DNA of 5,789 nucleotides, from assembly GCA_026713405.1 (NCBI GenBank), contig JAPOON010000668.1:1-5789 (forward strand). Reading direction: 5' to 3'. This stretch comes from Gammaproteobacteria bacterium. Lineage in GTDB: Bacteria > Pseudomonadota > Gammaproteobacteria > Pseudomonadales > Azotimanducaceae_A. Shown piece by piece: positions 1 to 4,986 of the stretch. Position 1 is the first letter of the stretch, and every line of letters starts with the position of its first letter. The position numbers and the translations under genes were made by a program. The notes under the pieces are model-generated. The model was not told the origin of the DNA. It ran no database searches and saw only the letters and a list, made by a program, of their open reading frames with translations.

Positions 1-74
1 CGATCAAGGCCACTCACCCAGCGACCGAAAGGACTGCTTCCTCCGGCATCGACGAACTCCTCGATTTCGATCAT
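1..74 (-). CDS. RelE/ParE (HigB-like) family toxin, N-terminal fragment cut by window edge
   Basis: Only the first 24 codons plus two bases are present; the rest lies beyond the left edge. The reading begins MIEIEEFVDAGG and continues SSPFGRWVSGLD. This matches my recollection of the start of the 'putative addiction module killer' branch of the RelE/ParE toxin superfamily, where a short beta strand is followed by (S)PF-x-x-W-x-x-GLD. Members of that family usually act on translating mRNA and are neutralised by a small DNA-binding antitoxin, often encoded just downstream, which here would be outside the window. The ATG at 74 is the only start in this frame, because an in-frame TAA lies eight codons upstream. 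No clear Shine-Dalgarno sequence precedes it. The leader carries inverted repeats that could serve autoregulation. Identification rests on a short stretch, so the activity and intactness of the gene are unknown. Confidence 0.58.
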   Translation of the reverse strand, partial: MIEIEEFVDAGGSSPFGRWVSGLD

Positions 75-82
75 CGAGGCAT

Positions 83-100
83 GGTAACTGATGCGTTACC
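83..100. repeat. Perfect inverted repeat GGTAAC-N6-GTTACC upstream of the toxin start
   Basis: Two 6-base arms (83-88 and 95-100) are exact reverse complements around a 6-base centre. The repeat ends nine bases upstream of the toxin ATG at 74. It could be an operator for a toxin-antitoxin repressor, or an RNA hairpin over the ribosome-binding region. The symmetry is seen directly; the role is inferred. Confidence 0.5.
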
Positions 101-104
101 CCAA

Positions 105-120
105 TGCACTCCGAGGTGCA
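105..120. repeat. Inverted repeat TGCAC-N6-GTGCA
   Basis: Five-base arms (105-109 and 116-120) flank a 6-base centre, the same arm-to-arm geometry as the repeat at 83-100 but with a different sequence. It lies four bases further upstream in the toxin leader. It may be part of the same control region, although 5-base arms arise by chance fairly often. Confidence 0.3.
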
Positions 121-180
121 CTTGCCGATCTTCTCAGCGCGTCGCCACATGCGCGGTTGATGGTTGGTCTGGACGTGCGC

Positions 181-232
181 GGGATACCCGTATCCTGATT
201 GCGTCATGTCGTCACGGATCAGAACGTATCCC
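181..232. repeat. Cluster of GGATAC/GTATCC elements
   Basis: GGATAC-CC-GTATCC at 182-195 is a perfect inverted repeat with a 2-base centre. A further copy of CGTATCC stands at 225-231 (first copy 189-195). GGGATA at 181-186 is complementary to TATCCC at 227-232, and CTGAT (195-199) to ATCAG (218-222), so a larger imperfect hairpin is also possible. This is about 110-160 bases upstream of the toxin start and about 95 bases beyond the 3' end of the tRNA. The function is unknown; an operator cluster is one possibility. Confidence 0.35.
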
Positions 233-324
233 GAGTAGCCGACAGATTTCTGATATAAGGAGTGATAACTGTATCAGAAGGTAGTATGTAACCCGTTGAA
301 TATAAACAATATTTGACGAATTAG

Positions 325-414
325 TGGCGGAGAGGGAGGGATTCGAACCCTCGATGAGTGTCACCCCATACTCCCTTAGCAGGGGAGCGCCTTCAGCCGC
401 TCGGCCACCTCTCC
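325..414 (-). tRNA. tRNA-Ser, anticodon GCU
   Basis: The reverse complement folds as a class II (long variable arm) tRNA. The 7-base acceptor arms GGAGAGG (414-408) and CCTCTCC (335-329) pair, followed by discriminator G at 328 and an encoded CCA at 327-325. The anticodon stem CTCCC/GGGAG (387-383 with 375-371) encloses loop CTGCTAA, giving anticodon GCT at 380-378, which reads the AGC and AGU serine codons. The T arm contains the usual GGTTCGAATCC. The long variable arm is as expected for tRNA-Ser. It is transcribed leftward, toward the toxin fragment, so that gene lies on its 3' side, where integrative elements commonly insert. Confidence 0.98.
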
Positions 415-424
415 GGGGATGCGG

Positions 425-454
425 AGTATACCGGCTTCATGCCGAATAAGGCGA
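425..454 (-). promoter_or_regulatory. Probable sigma-70 promoter of tRNA-Ser
   Basis: On the minus strand TATACT (430-425) matches the -10 consensus at five of six positions and lies 10 bases before the tRNA 5' end at 414. With an 18-base spacer the -35 position reads TCGCCT (454-449), only three of six matches. The stretch between the -10 box and the tRNA is GC-rich, as in stable-RNA promoters under stringent control. The -10 box is convincing; the -35 box is weak. Confidence 0.5.
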
Positions 455-611
455 CGCCCGCGCCGCGGTAGACGTGCAAGAGCCCATTCCCCATCCGGAT
501 CGACGAAATCCCCTGGCATCAACGGTTTCCAGTCAGTAAATTCACCCGTGTCAGTCGCCCAACTAGCGCTTGCCTCCGGGCGAACAGCGAGTCCAGTTCT
601 GAGTAAACCGC

Positions 612-1046
612 ATGTCGCATCGAGATAGCCGACCGTTCCGCATCCTGGTCATCTGCACCGGCAACCGGGCACGGTCGCAGATGGCACAGGGCTGGCTGCG
701 GCACCTCGGCGGAAGCGGTGTCGCGGTGGAAAGTGCCGGCACCGAACCCAAGGGCGTTCACCCGATCGCGATTCGGGTGATGGAAGAGGTCGGCATCGAC
801 CTCTCGACGCACACCTCCGATCCGGTGGAAAGCTATATCGATCAACCATTCGACCTGGTGATCACCGTTTGCGATTCCGCTCGCGAACAGTGCCCGGTGT
901 TTCCCGGTGCCAAACGCGTCTTGCACCGGTCATTCGAAGACCCCGACTATCCGGACATGAGCGAATTGGAATTGACGGATGTGTTCAGACGTATTCGTGA
1001 CGACGTCGGTCGGTTCTGCCGGGAATTGCTCGCGGATATGGGTTGA
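612..1046 (+). CDS. arsC: ArsC-like arsenate reductase / low-molecular-weight phosphatase-fold protein
   Basis: This 144-residue protein has the length and layout of thioredoxin-coupled ArsC, which reduces arsenate to arsenite in the cytoplasm. The anion-binding loop C-X5-R is at residues 15-21 (CTGNRARS, usually CTGNSCRS). The two further redox cysteines of the family sit in VCDSAREQCPVFPG as C87 and C94. A DP pair at 110-111 (SFEDP) occupies the place of the general-acid Asp loop. All three catalytic cysteines are therefore present, which favours reductase over plain tyrosine phosphatase. The ATG at 612 is fixed by an in-frame TAA at 603-605. The Shine-Dalgarno match is poor. No arsR, arsB or acr3 gene is adjacent, so it looks like an orphan reductase. 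The P-loop change (Arg for Ser, Ala for Cys) is a small oddity. Family assignment is strong; arsenate as the true substrate is likely but not shown by context. Confidence 0.88.
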   Translation: MSHRDSRPFRILVICTGNRARSQMAQGWLRHLGGSGVAVESAGTEPKGVHPIAIRVMEEVGIDLSTHTSDPVESYIDQPFDLVITVCDSAREQCPVFPGAKRVLHRSFEDPDYPDMSELELTDVFRRIRDDVGRFCRELLADMG

Positions 1047-1052
1047 TACCCG

Positions 1053-1074
1053 GCGGGATCGAAGACCCCGCTTT
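1053..1074 (+). terminator. Possible weak intrinsic terminator after arsC
   Basis: GCGGG (1053-1057) pairs with CCCGC (1067-1071). After one A-C mismatch, TC pairs with GA around a GAA loop. Only TTT follows (1072-1074), so the U-tract is short. It begins six bases after the arsC stop, in the gap between the convergent arsC and pspF genes. The position is right, but the strength is doubtful. Confidence 0.35.
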
Positions 1075-1103
1075 CCGGTGAAGTCGGCCGGTGTGTCACC
1101 GGA
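1074..1103. repeat. GC-rich hairpin(s) in the arsC-pspF convergent gap
   Basis: CACCGG (1097-1102) can pair with the nearby CCGGTG at 1088-1093 through a 3-base loop. CACCGGA (1097-1103) can instead pair with TCCGGTG at 1074-1080 through a 16-base loop. These are mutually exclusive stems. No T-run follows on either strand, so I do not call a terminator, but the position between two convergent genes suggests a role in ending or protecting transcripts. Confidence 0.35.
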
Positions 1104-1138
1104 CCGGAGGAATCCAGCGAAACGGGCTCCGCGGCGCC

Positions 1139-2224
1139 TCAGTCCTGCTTGAGAATCTCGTACTTCTTCAGGTAGCCCCGAAACTGGTGATAGGTCAGCT
1201 TCAGCAGCTCCGCCGCCTTGCGCTGATTGTGCCTGGCTGCGTCGAGCGCCGCGTTGATGGTGGCGATTTCGTAGTCTCGTACTTCATGTCGCAGATCGAT
1301 GGGGAAGTCGCCGGTTAACGACTGCCTGGCCGGCGTCGCGGTCCCGTCAGTGTCTGCCCCGGCGTCGGCTGTGCTATAAGGGTCCCCGAGGGTGGCCCGT
1401 TCACTGCCCGCAGTTGTCACGTTGCTGTCGGAGGTGCGCGACGAAGGCCGGTACGGCGACTCAAACGGATCGAACACGATCTCCTCCACCGGTTCTTCCG
1501 CCTCCGCCCGGTACACGCACCGCTCGACGACGTTTTTCAACTCCCGCACGTTCCCGGGCCACGGATAGCCTCGCAGGGCGTCACGCGCCTCGGCGGAAAA
1601 CCCGGCGAAAATCTCCCGCCCCAGTTCCGCCGACATGTTGATTGCAAAGTGCTCGGCGAGCATCAGGATATCGCCCGGTCTTTCCCGCAACGGCGGCAGG
1701 GTGATGACATCGAAGGCCAGGCGGTCGAGCAGGTCGTGGCGGAATTTTCCGGCATCCGCAAGGTGGGGCAGGTCTTCGTTGGTCGCGGCCACCAGCCGCA
1801 CATCGCAGTGTAGCGTCTTCTTGCCGCCGACGCGCTCGAACTCGCCGTATTCGATGACGCGCAGCAGTTTCTCCTGCACAAGCGCCGAGGTGCTGGCCAG
1901 TTCGTCCAGGAAAAGGGTGCCGCCGTGCCCCCGTTCGAAGCGGCCCTGGTGGGTGCGCGAGGCGCCGGTGAATGCTCCGGCGTCGTGGCCGAACAGCTCG
2001 CTCTCCAGCAGCGAGTCGGCGATGGCCGCGCAGTTCATCTTGAGGTAGTGGCCTTCCCACCGGTTCGACAGGAAGTGCAGGCGTTCGGCGATCAGCTCCT
2101 TGCCGGTACCCCGCTCACCGACGATGAGCACCGGTTTTTCCAACGGCGCGATCTGCGAGACGGCTTCCAGTACTCCGAGGAATGCGGGCGCCTCACCGAG
2201 AAGCCTTTCCGGTTCGTTGCGCAT
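1139..2224 (-). CDS. pspF: PspF, sigma-54-dependent activator of the phage shock operon
   Basis: This 361-residue bacterial enhancer-binding protein has no N-terminal sensor domain, as in E. coli PspF (about 325 residues). The AAA+ domain shows Walker A GERGTGKE at 36-43, the sigma-54-contacting GAFTGA loop at 83-88, Walker B GGTLFLDE at 101-108, and arginines R162 and R168 (FRHDLLDR). These numbers coincide with those of the E. coli protein. W56, reported as the PspA contact in E. coli PspF, is conserved (NRWEGHY). The C-terminal helix-turn-helix is at about 332-353 (NQRKAAELL...YHQFRGYL). Between the two domains, about residues 255-308 form a Ser/Thr/Asp/Gly-rich linker that accounts for the extra length. 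It is divergent from pspA and separated from it by 218 bp. The start matches E. coli PspF in distance to Walker A, although no clear Shine-Dalgarno sequence is visible. It is expected to be held inactive by PspA and to hydrolyse ATP to open the pspA promoter. Confidence 0.97.
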   Translation of the reverse strand: MRNEPERLLGEAPAFLGVLEAVSQIAPLEKPVLIVGERGTGKELIAERLHFLSNRWEGHYLKMNCAAIADSLLESELFGHDAGAFTGASRTHQGRFERGHGGTLFLDELASTSALVQEKLLRVIEYGEFERVGGKKTLHCDVRLVAATNEDLPHLADAGKFRHDLLDRLAFDVITLPPLRERPGDILMLAEHFAINMSAELGREIFAGFSAEARDALRGYPWPGNVRELKNVVERCVYRAEAEEPVEEIVFDPFESPYRPSSRTSDSNVTTAGSERATLGDPYSTADAGADTDGTATPARQSLTGDFPIDLRHEVRDYEIATINAALDAARHNQRKAAELLKLTYHQFRGYLKKYEILKQD

Positions 2225-2243
2225 GTTGCGAATTTTGCCAACT

Positions 2244-2273
2244 ATTGGTGAACTAAACCACTCGTGATTGGTG
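2244..2273. promoter_or_regulatory. Candidate PspF upstream activator repeats
   Basis: ATTGGTG occurs twice on the plus strand, at 2244-2250 and 2267-2273, 23 bases apart, or about two helical turns. The first copy is part of TGGT-N7-ACCA (2246-2260). The pair lies about 110-140 bases upstream of the predicted pspA start site, the range in which E. coli PspF binds two activator sequences that also overlap the pspF promoter. I do not have a reliable PspF consensus, so this is positional inference. Confidence 0.28.
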
Positions 2274-2316
2274 CCGCAATAGATCTGCTGACTGCAAGGG
2301 GTTGGCCTCGCGAGTC

Positions 2317-2329
2317 TAAACAGTTGAAA
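2317..2329 (-). promoter_or_regulatory. IHF-like binding site in the pspA control region
   Basis: The minus strand reads TTTCAACTGTTTA, which matches the IHF consensus WATCAANNNNTTR at all but one fixed position. It is centred about 62 bases upstream of the predicted pspA start, between the activator region and the -24 box. IHF bends DNA at this point in the E. coli pspA promoter. An 8-base palindrome CTCGCGAG (2307-2314) lies just upstream. Confidence 0.5.
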
Positions 2330-2357
2330 AGTAAGGTTTTACTGGCCACGTCAAGAA

Positions 2358-2374
2358 CTGGCACGAATTCTGTA
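2358..2374 (+). promoter_or_regulatory. Sigma-54 (-24/-12) promoter of pspA
   Basis: CTGGCACGA-N3-CTGTA fits the sigma-54 consensus YTGGCACGR-N3-TTGCW. The -24 block is a full match, with GG at 2360-2361. The -12 block has GT at 2372-2373 in place of GC, exactly 12 bases downstream. The predicted start is near 2384-2386, leaving a leader of about 58 bases before the pspA ATG. CTGTACAG (2370-2377) makes an 8-base palindrome across the -12 element. The divergent pspF gene supplies the matching activator, which strengthens the call. Confidence 0.88.
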
Positions 2375-2442
2375 CAGCCTTCTGTGACGAAGAGCGCTCA
2401 ATACAGGCGTTCAACGGGCTCAACCAAGGAGGCACACCGAAC

Positions 2443-3123
2443 ATGACCATCTTTTCGCGCATGACCGACATCATCAACTCCAACCTCAACGCCCTGCTCG
2501 ACAAGGCGGAAGACCCGGAAAAGATGGTGCGGCTCATCATTCAGGAAATGGAAGAGGCCCTCGTGGAAGTGCGCTCCACCTCCGCCCGGGCCATCGCAGA
2601 CCGCAAGGAACTGCTGCGGCGCCAGGAGTGGCTGACCGCGGAGGCCGGGGAGTGGGAGCGCAAGGCCGAGGTGGCCGTCGGCAAAGGGCGTGACGACCTC
2701 GCCAAGGGCGCGCTCGGCGAGCGGAACAAGGCAAGCGAAGCGGCCGAGGCGCTTACCCGGGAACTCGAAATCGTCGATCAGACCCTGGAGAAACTCAACG
2801 TCGATGTAAGCGCGCTGCAGGCCAAGATCAAGGATGCCAAGACCCGCCAGAACACGATCGTGCTGCGCGGCAAGGCGGCCAAGACCCGGCTCGGGGTGCG
2901 GCGGCAGCTCAGCGACCACAACGTCGACGATGCCATCCATCGGTTCGAGCTCTACGAGCGCAAGATGGATGACATCGAGGGCCAGATCGAGGCGTATGAT
3001 ATGGGCAAGAAGACGCTGGCCGACGAGATTGACGAGCTGGAGCAGGGCGACACCATCGAGGACGAACTGCGCGAACTCAAGGCCAGGATCAGCGGCGGGC
3101 AGGACGACGCGAAAGGCAGTTAG
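2443..3123 (+). CDS. pspA: PspA, phage shock protein A (ESCRT-III/IM30 family)
   Basis: This 226-residue, almost wholly alpha-helical protein is close to the usual 222 residues. It begins MTIFSRMTDIINSNLNALLD, the amphipathic N-terminal helix that binds stressed membrane. Next comes the second helix with the conserved DPEKMVR (P25), and then long charged coiled-coil segments at about 26-150 and 165-215. In this family, PspA binds and inhibits PspF in unstressed cells. When the inner membrane is damaged it oligomerises on the membrane and limits proton leakage. It has a strong ribosome site AAGGAGG at 2426-2432, ten bases before the ATG. It is the first gene of the operon behind the sigma-54 promoter, and pspB follows after eight bases. 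Confidence 0.98.
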   Translation: MTIFSRMTDIINSNLNALLDKAEDPEKMVRLIIQEMEEALVEVRSTSARAIADRKELLRRQEWLTAEAGEWERKAEVAVGKGRDDLAKGALGERNKASEAAEALTRELEIVDQTLEKLNVDVSALQAKIKDAKTRQNTIVLRGKAAKTRLGVRRQLSDHNVDDAIHRFELYERKMDDIEGQIEAYDMGKKTLADEIDELEQGDTIEDELRELKARISGGQDDAKGS

Positions 3124-3131
3124 GAGACACC

Positions 3132-3380
3132 ATGGACGGCATAGTAGTTGCCTTGTTTGTCCCCGCCGTCGTCTTTCTTGCCGTCGTCGCGCCCATCTGG
3201 ATCTTCATGCACTATCGCAGCAAGCAGCAGGTCCAGGGCGCGCTTTCGGAGGAAGAGCGCCTGGAACTCGAGGCGCTTTCCGCCGAGGCCGGCCGGATGG
3301 CCGAGCGCATTGAAACGCTCGAGGCAATCCTGGATGCACAGACGCCGGAATGGCGGGACCGCATGCGGGGTGGGCAGTGA
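3132..3380 (+). CDS. pspB: PspB, small inner-membrane stress protein
   Basis: This 82-residue protein (E. coli PspB is 74) has one membrane segment at about residues 4-26 (VVALFVPAVVFLAVVAPIWI). A cytoplasmic leucine-zipper-like tail follows at about 38-70, containing RIETLEAILD and ending PEWR, as in PspB. With PspC it detects membrane damage and relieves PspA inhibition of PspF. AGGAGA at 3122-3127 is a good ribosome site close to the ATG. The TGA stop shares one base with the pspC ATG (TGATG at 3378-3382), indicating coupled translation. Confidence 0.96.
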   Translation: MDGIVVALFVPAVVFLAVVAPIWIFMHYRSKQQVQGALSEEERLELEALSAEAGRMAERIETLEAILDAQTPEWRDRMRGGQ

Positions 3381-3847
3381 TGAGCGGCAGCAGGCACAGC
3401 GCGCGGAAGCGCCGCATCGGGCGCCCCACGCTCCGGCTCTATCGAGATCCCTCGAACGCCAGGATTGTCGGTGTGTGCGCGGGCATCGCCAACTATCTTG
3501 GCGCAGAGATGTGGGTGGTCCGATGCGTGGCGGTGACCGGTCTGATATTCATTCCCAGCATCGTCTTCCCCGCGTACTGGATTCTGTATTTCGTTCTGAA
3601 TCCGCCGCCGGACCGGGAATTCGATGATAGGAAGCCGGGGTCATCCGGCCCGGAAGACCATTTTTCCCCCGCACCGGAGCTGGGCCCGAAACTGTCGCCA
3701 AGACGCAGCCTGAGAAACCTGCGGGCCGACCTGGCGCAGGTGGAACTGCGGCTGCGCCGGATCGAGTTCCACGTCACCTCGGGCCGATACGAACTGCAGA
3801 AGGAATTCAACGAACTGACGGGGCATCGCCCCGGCCCGGCGAGATAA
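3380..3847 (+). CDS. pspC: PspC, inner-membrane stress sensor
   Basis: This 155-residue protein has a basic N-terminus (1-20) and the PspC domain at about 19-75, with IVGVCAGIANYLG (29-41) and a hydrophobic membrane stretch at about 48-73 ending VLNPPPD. After a Pro/Ser-rich spacer (about 85-108) comes a charged helix with LRADLAQVELRLRRIE and HVTSGRYELQKEFNEL, similar to the C-terminal tail of E. coli PspC. The protein partners PspB in releasing PspF from PspA. An in-frame ATG at 3350 would add ten residues, but 3380 is preferred because it overlaps the pspB stop as TGATG and the extension lies wholly inside pspB. The Shine-Dalgarno match is weak, consistent with coupling. The N-terminal extension and spacer make it longer than the E. 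coli protein (about 119). Confidence 0.95.
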   Translation: MSGSRHSARKRRIGRPTLRLYRDPSNARIVGVCAGIANYLGAEMWVVRCVAVTGLIFIPSIVFPAYWILYFVLNPPPDREFDDRKPGSSGPEDHFSPAPELGPKLSPRRSLRNLRADLAQVELRLRRIEFHVTSGRYELQKEFNELTGHRPGPAR

Positions 3848-3858
3848 CGGTGGCCGGG
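3830..3858 (+). repeat. GC-rich hairpin around the pspC stop
   Basis: CCCGGCC (3830-3836) and GGCCGGG (3852-3858) are perfectly complementary with a 15-base loop containing the pspC TAA. No T-run follows, so it is not an intrinsic terminator. It could stabilise the upstream pspABC message or dampen read-through to the genes behind it, and it would cover the start of the small ORF at 3850. Confidence 0.4.
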
Positions 3859-3948
3859 CGGGAACTTGACGAAATCAGCAACCTTTTTCGCAAAAATGGG
3901 GCCTGGACGTTGCGGGAGTGGGAACGCGCGGTTGCAGGCGGCTTTTGA
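3850..3948 (+). CDS. Possible 32-residue small protein after pspC
   Basis: This unrecognised GTG-started frame begins two bases after the pspC stop and ends TTTTGA at 3943-3948. The peptide is protein-like: MAGRELDEISNLFRKNG, then AWTLREWERAVAGGF. It has two tryptophans, alternating charged and hydrophobic positions suggesting a short amphipathic helix, and no membrane segment. About two thirds of its codons end in G or C, similar to its neighbours. Against it are the short length, a GTG start with only a weak GAG ribosome match, and the hairpin over the start. It does not resemble E. coli PspD as I recall that protein. It may be a genuine small operon member, a decayed gene remnant, or chance. 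Confidence 0.3.
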   Translation: MAGRELDEISNLFRKNGAWTLREWERAVAGGF

Positions 3949-4002
3949 ATCCTCGATGGCCGGGCTGTCGGGGAGTTGATACACAAGAACGGGAAAAGAT
4001 AG

Positions 4003-4230
4003 ATGGAAGGCGTATTCATGATGGTGGTCCTTATCGTACTGATCTCAACCAGTGCGGGGGTGGCCACCAGATACATCAAGCTCCGTCAGCAGCAACTCGG
4101 CACGCAGGAGGACGGCGGTGTCCGCGAGGAGCTCGAAGAGGTCAGGCAACGCGTCGAAGTCCTGGAAAAGATCGTTACCGACAGGAAATTTCGCCTTTCG
4201 GACGAGATCGCCGACCTCGAGCGCGGCTGA
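4003..4230 (+). CDS. PspB-like small membrane protein with cytoplasmic coiled coil
   Basis: This 75-residue protein has one membrane segment at about residues 5-24 (FMMVVLIVLISTSAGVATRY). A basic turn (KLRQQQ) and a heptad-rich tail at about 40-73 follow. The tail has RVEVLEKIVTD, which aligns with RIETLEAILDA of the PspB encoded upstream, and both proteins open M-(D/E)-G-(I/V). The topology (short outside end, single span, cytoplasmic zipper) is that of PspB, so it is plausibly a diverged paralogue acting in the same membrane-stress complex; this is inference. The start at 4003 is favoured by the shared N-terminus. GGAAGG at 4005-4010 would better serve the in-frame ATG at 4018, giving 70 residues. 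It lies 155 bases after pspC on the same strand with no clear terminator between, so it probably belongs to the psp transcript. Confidence 0.8.
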   Translation: MEGVFMMVVLIVLISTSAGVATRYIKLRQQQLGTQEDGGVREELEEVRQRVEVLEKIVTDRKFRLSDEIADLERG

Positions 4231-4275
4231 GCGCCGGTTGTCAATGCTCGGCAAGCGAGGTGGCGCCATATCAGG

Positions 4276-4986
4276 TCACTCCCTGGCCTGGGCGACGGCG
4301 CCTATCATGCGGTCGGGAAAGTCGGTGAAAATTCCCGTCACGCCCCAGGAAAACAGCCGTTGTGCGTCAACCGGGTCGTTCACCGTATAGACCAGCACCC
4401 TCAATCCCACAGACCTCAGTTCCTGAACGTGCCTGCGCGTCGTGGCGCGAACGCCCAGGTTCACCGACCAGGCGCCCAATTCGGCAGCGGCCTGCGGAAT
4501 CCTCCCGTTCCATCGCTGAAACAGGGGCGCAACGTCGAACGCGCCCCGGGCGACTTGCGCAAACCGCCGCAACTCGTCGAGGTCGAATGAAGAAACCAGC
4601 ACGTCCCGATGCTGGTGCACGAAATCCCCAAGCATCGCGAATACCGGTTCCGCGGTAGCCGGCCCCTTCAATTCCACGTTGATGCCCACTTCCGGGGGCA
4701 GGGCCTCGAAAACTTCCTCAACAAAGGGAATGGGCTGTCCGCCCCCGGCGTCGAGGGCGCGCAATTGCCCGATGCCGTGGCTTTGAATGTCGCCACTCCC
4801 GGATGTAGTTCGGTCCAGACGGTCGTCGTGAATGACCAGCAGGCGCCCGTCGACGCAGTGCACATCCAGCTCAACGCCGTGAACGCCAAGGGCGGCGGCA
4901 TGGGCAAAGCCGGCCAGCGTGTTCTCGGGGGCGAGGCCGGCGGCGCCGCGGTGGCCGATGACCAGACGGTCCGATTGGAAGCTCAT
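4276..4986 (-). CDS. ugpQ: Cytoplasmic glycerophosphodiester phosphodiesterase (GDPD family)
   Basis: At 236 residues it is close to UgpQ (about 247). It hydrolyses glycerophosphodiesters such as glycerophosphocholine to glycerol 3-phosphate and an alcohol. The TIM-barrel signature is plain: IGHRG at 10-14 (H12, R13), APENT at 19-23, VELDV at 38-42 (E39, D41), HDD at 53-55 (catalytic H53), NVELKG at 103-108 (E105, K107), and near the end WGVTGIFTDFPD. No signal peptide is seen, so a cytoplasmic location is expected, unlike periplasmic GlpQ. The frame stays open to an ATG at 5112, but the extra 42 residues look non-coding and would overlap dnaX, so the ATG at 4986, just before the barrel, is chosen. 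No good Shine-Dalgarno sequence precedes it. It converges on the psp genes (45-base gap) and diverges from dnaX. It is not beside ugp transporter genes here. Confidence 0.93.
   Translation of the reverse strand: MSFQSDRLVIGHRGAAGLAPENTLAGFAHAAALGVHGVELDVHCVDGRLLVIHDDRLDRTTSGSGDIQSHGIGQLRALDAGGGQPIPFVEEVFEALPPEVGINVELKGPATAEPVFAMLGDFVHQHRDVLVSSFDLDELRRFAQVARGAFDVAPLFQRWNGRIPQAAAELGAWSVNLGVRATTRRHVQELRSVGLRVLVYTVNDPVDAQRLFSWGVTGIFTDFPDRMIGAVAQARE

Noticed and set aside
4..262. Open minus-strand frame across the toxin leader, with its first ATG at 207
   Set aside because: It overlaps the toxin start in another frame, has no ribosome site and gives no recognisable protein, whereas the toxin frame does.
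299..313. AATAT-N5-ATATT near the tRNA 3' end as a terminator or attachment site
   Set aside because: It is a five-pair A-T stem with no T-run in the tRNA direction, and it shares nothing with the tRNA 3' end.
376..519. Minus-strand frame starting at 519 (MPGDFVDPDGEWALARLP...) that looks protein-like
   Set aside because: It runs in the sense direction through the tRNA promoter and into the tRNA, ending at the anticodon-loop TAA. The last third is simply translated tRNA sequence. No homology is recognised.
519..926. Antisense 135-residue frame over arsC
   Set aside because: It is a shadow of a well-supported ArsC protein and resembles no family.
3861..3894. GGAACTT at 3861-3867 as a sigma-E -35 box for the PspB-like gene
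   Set aside because: The -35 match is good, but no acceptable -10 element appears 15-17 bases downstream.
3884..3896. TTTTT-CGC-AAAAA as a terminator
   Set aside because: The stem is only A-T pairs with no trailing T-run beyond the stem, and it lies inside the possible small ORF.
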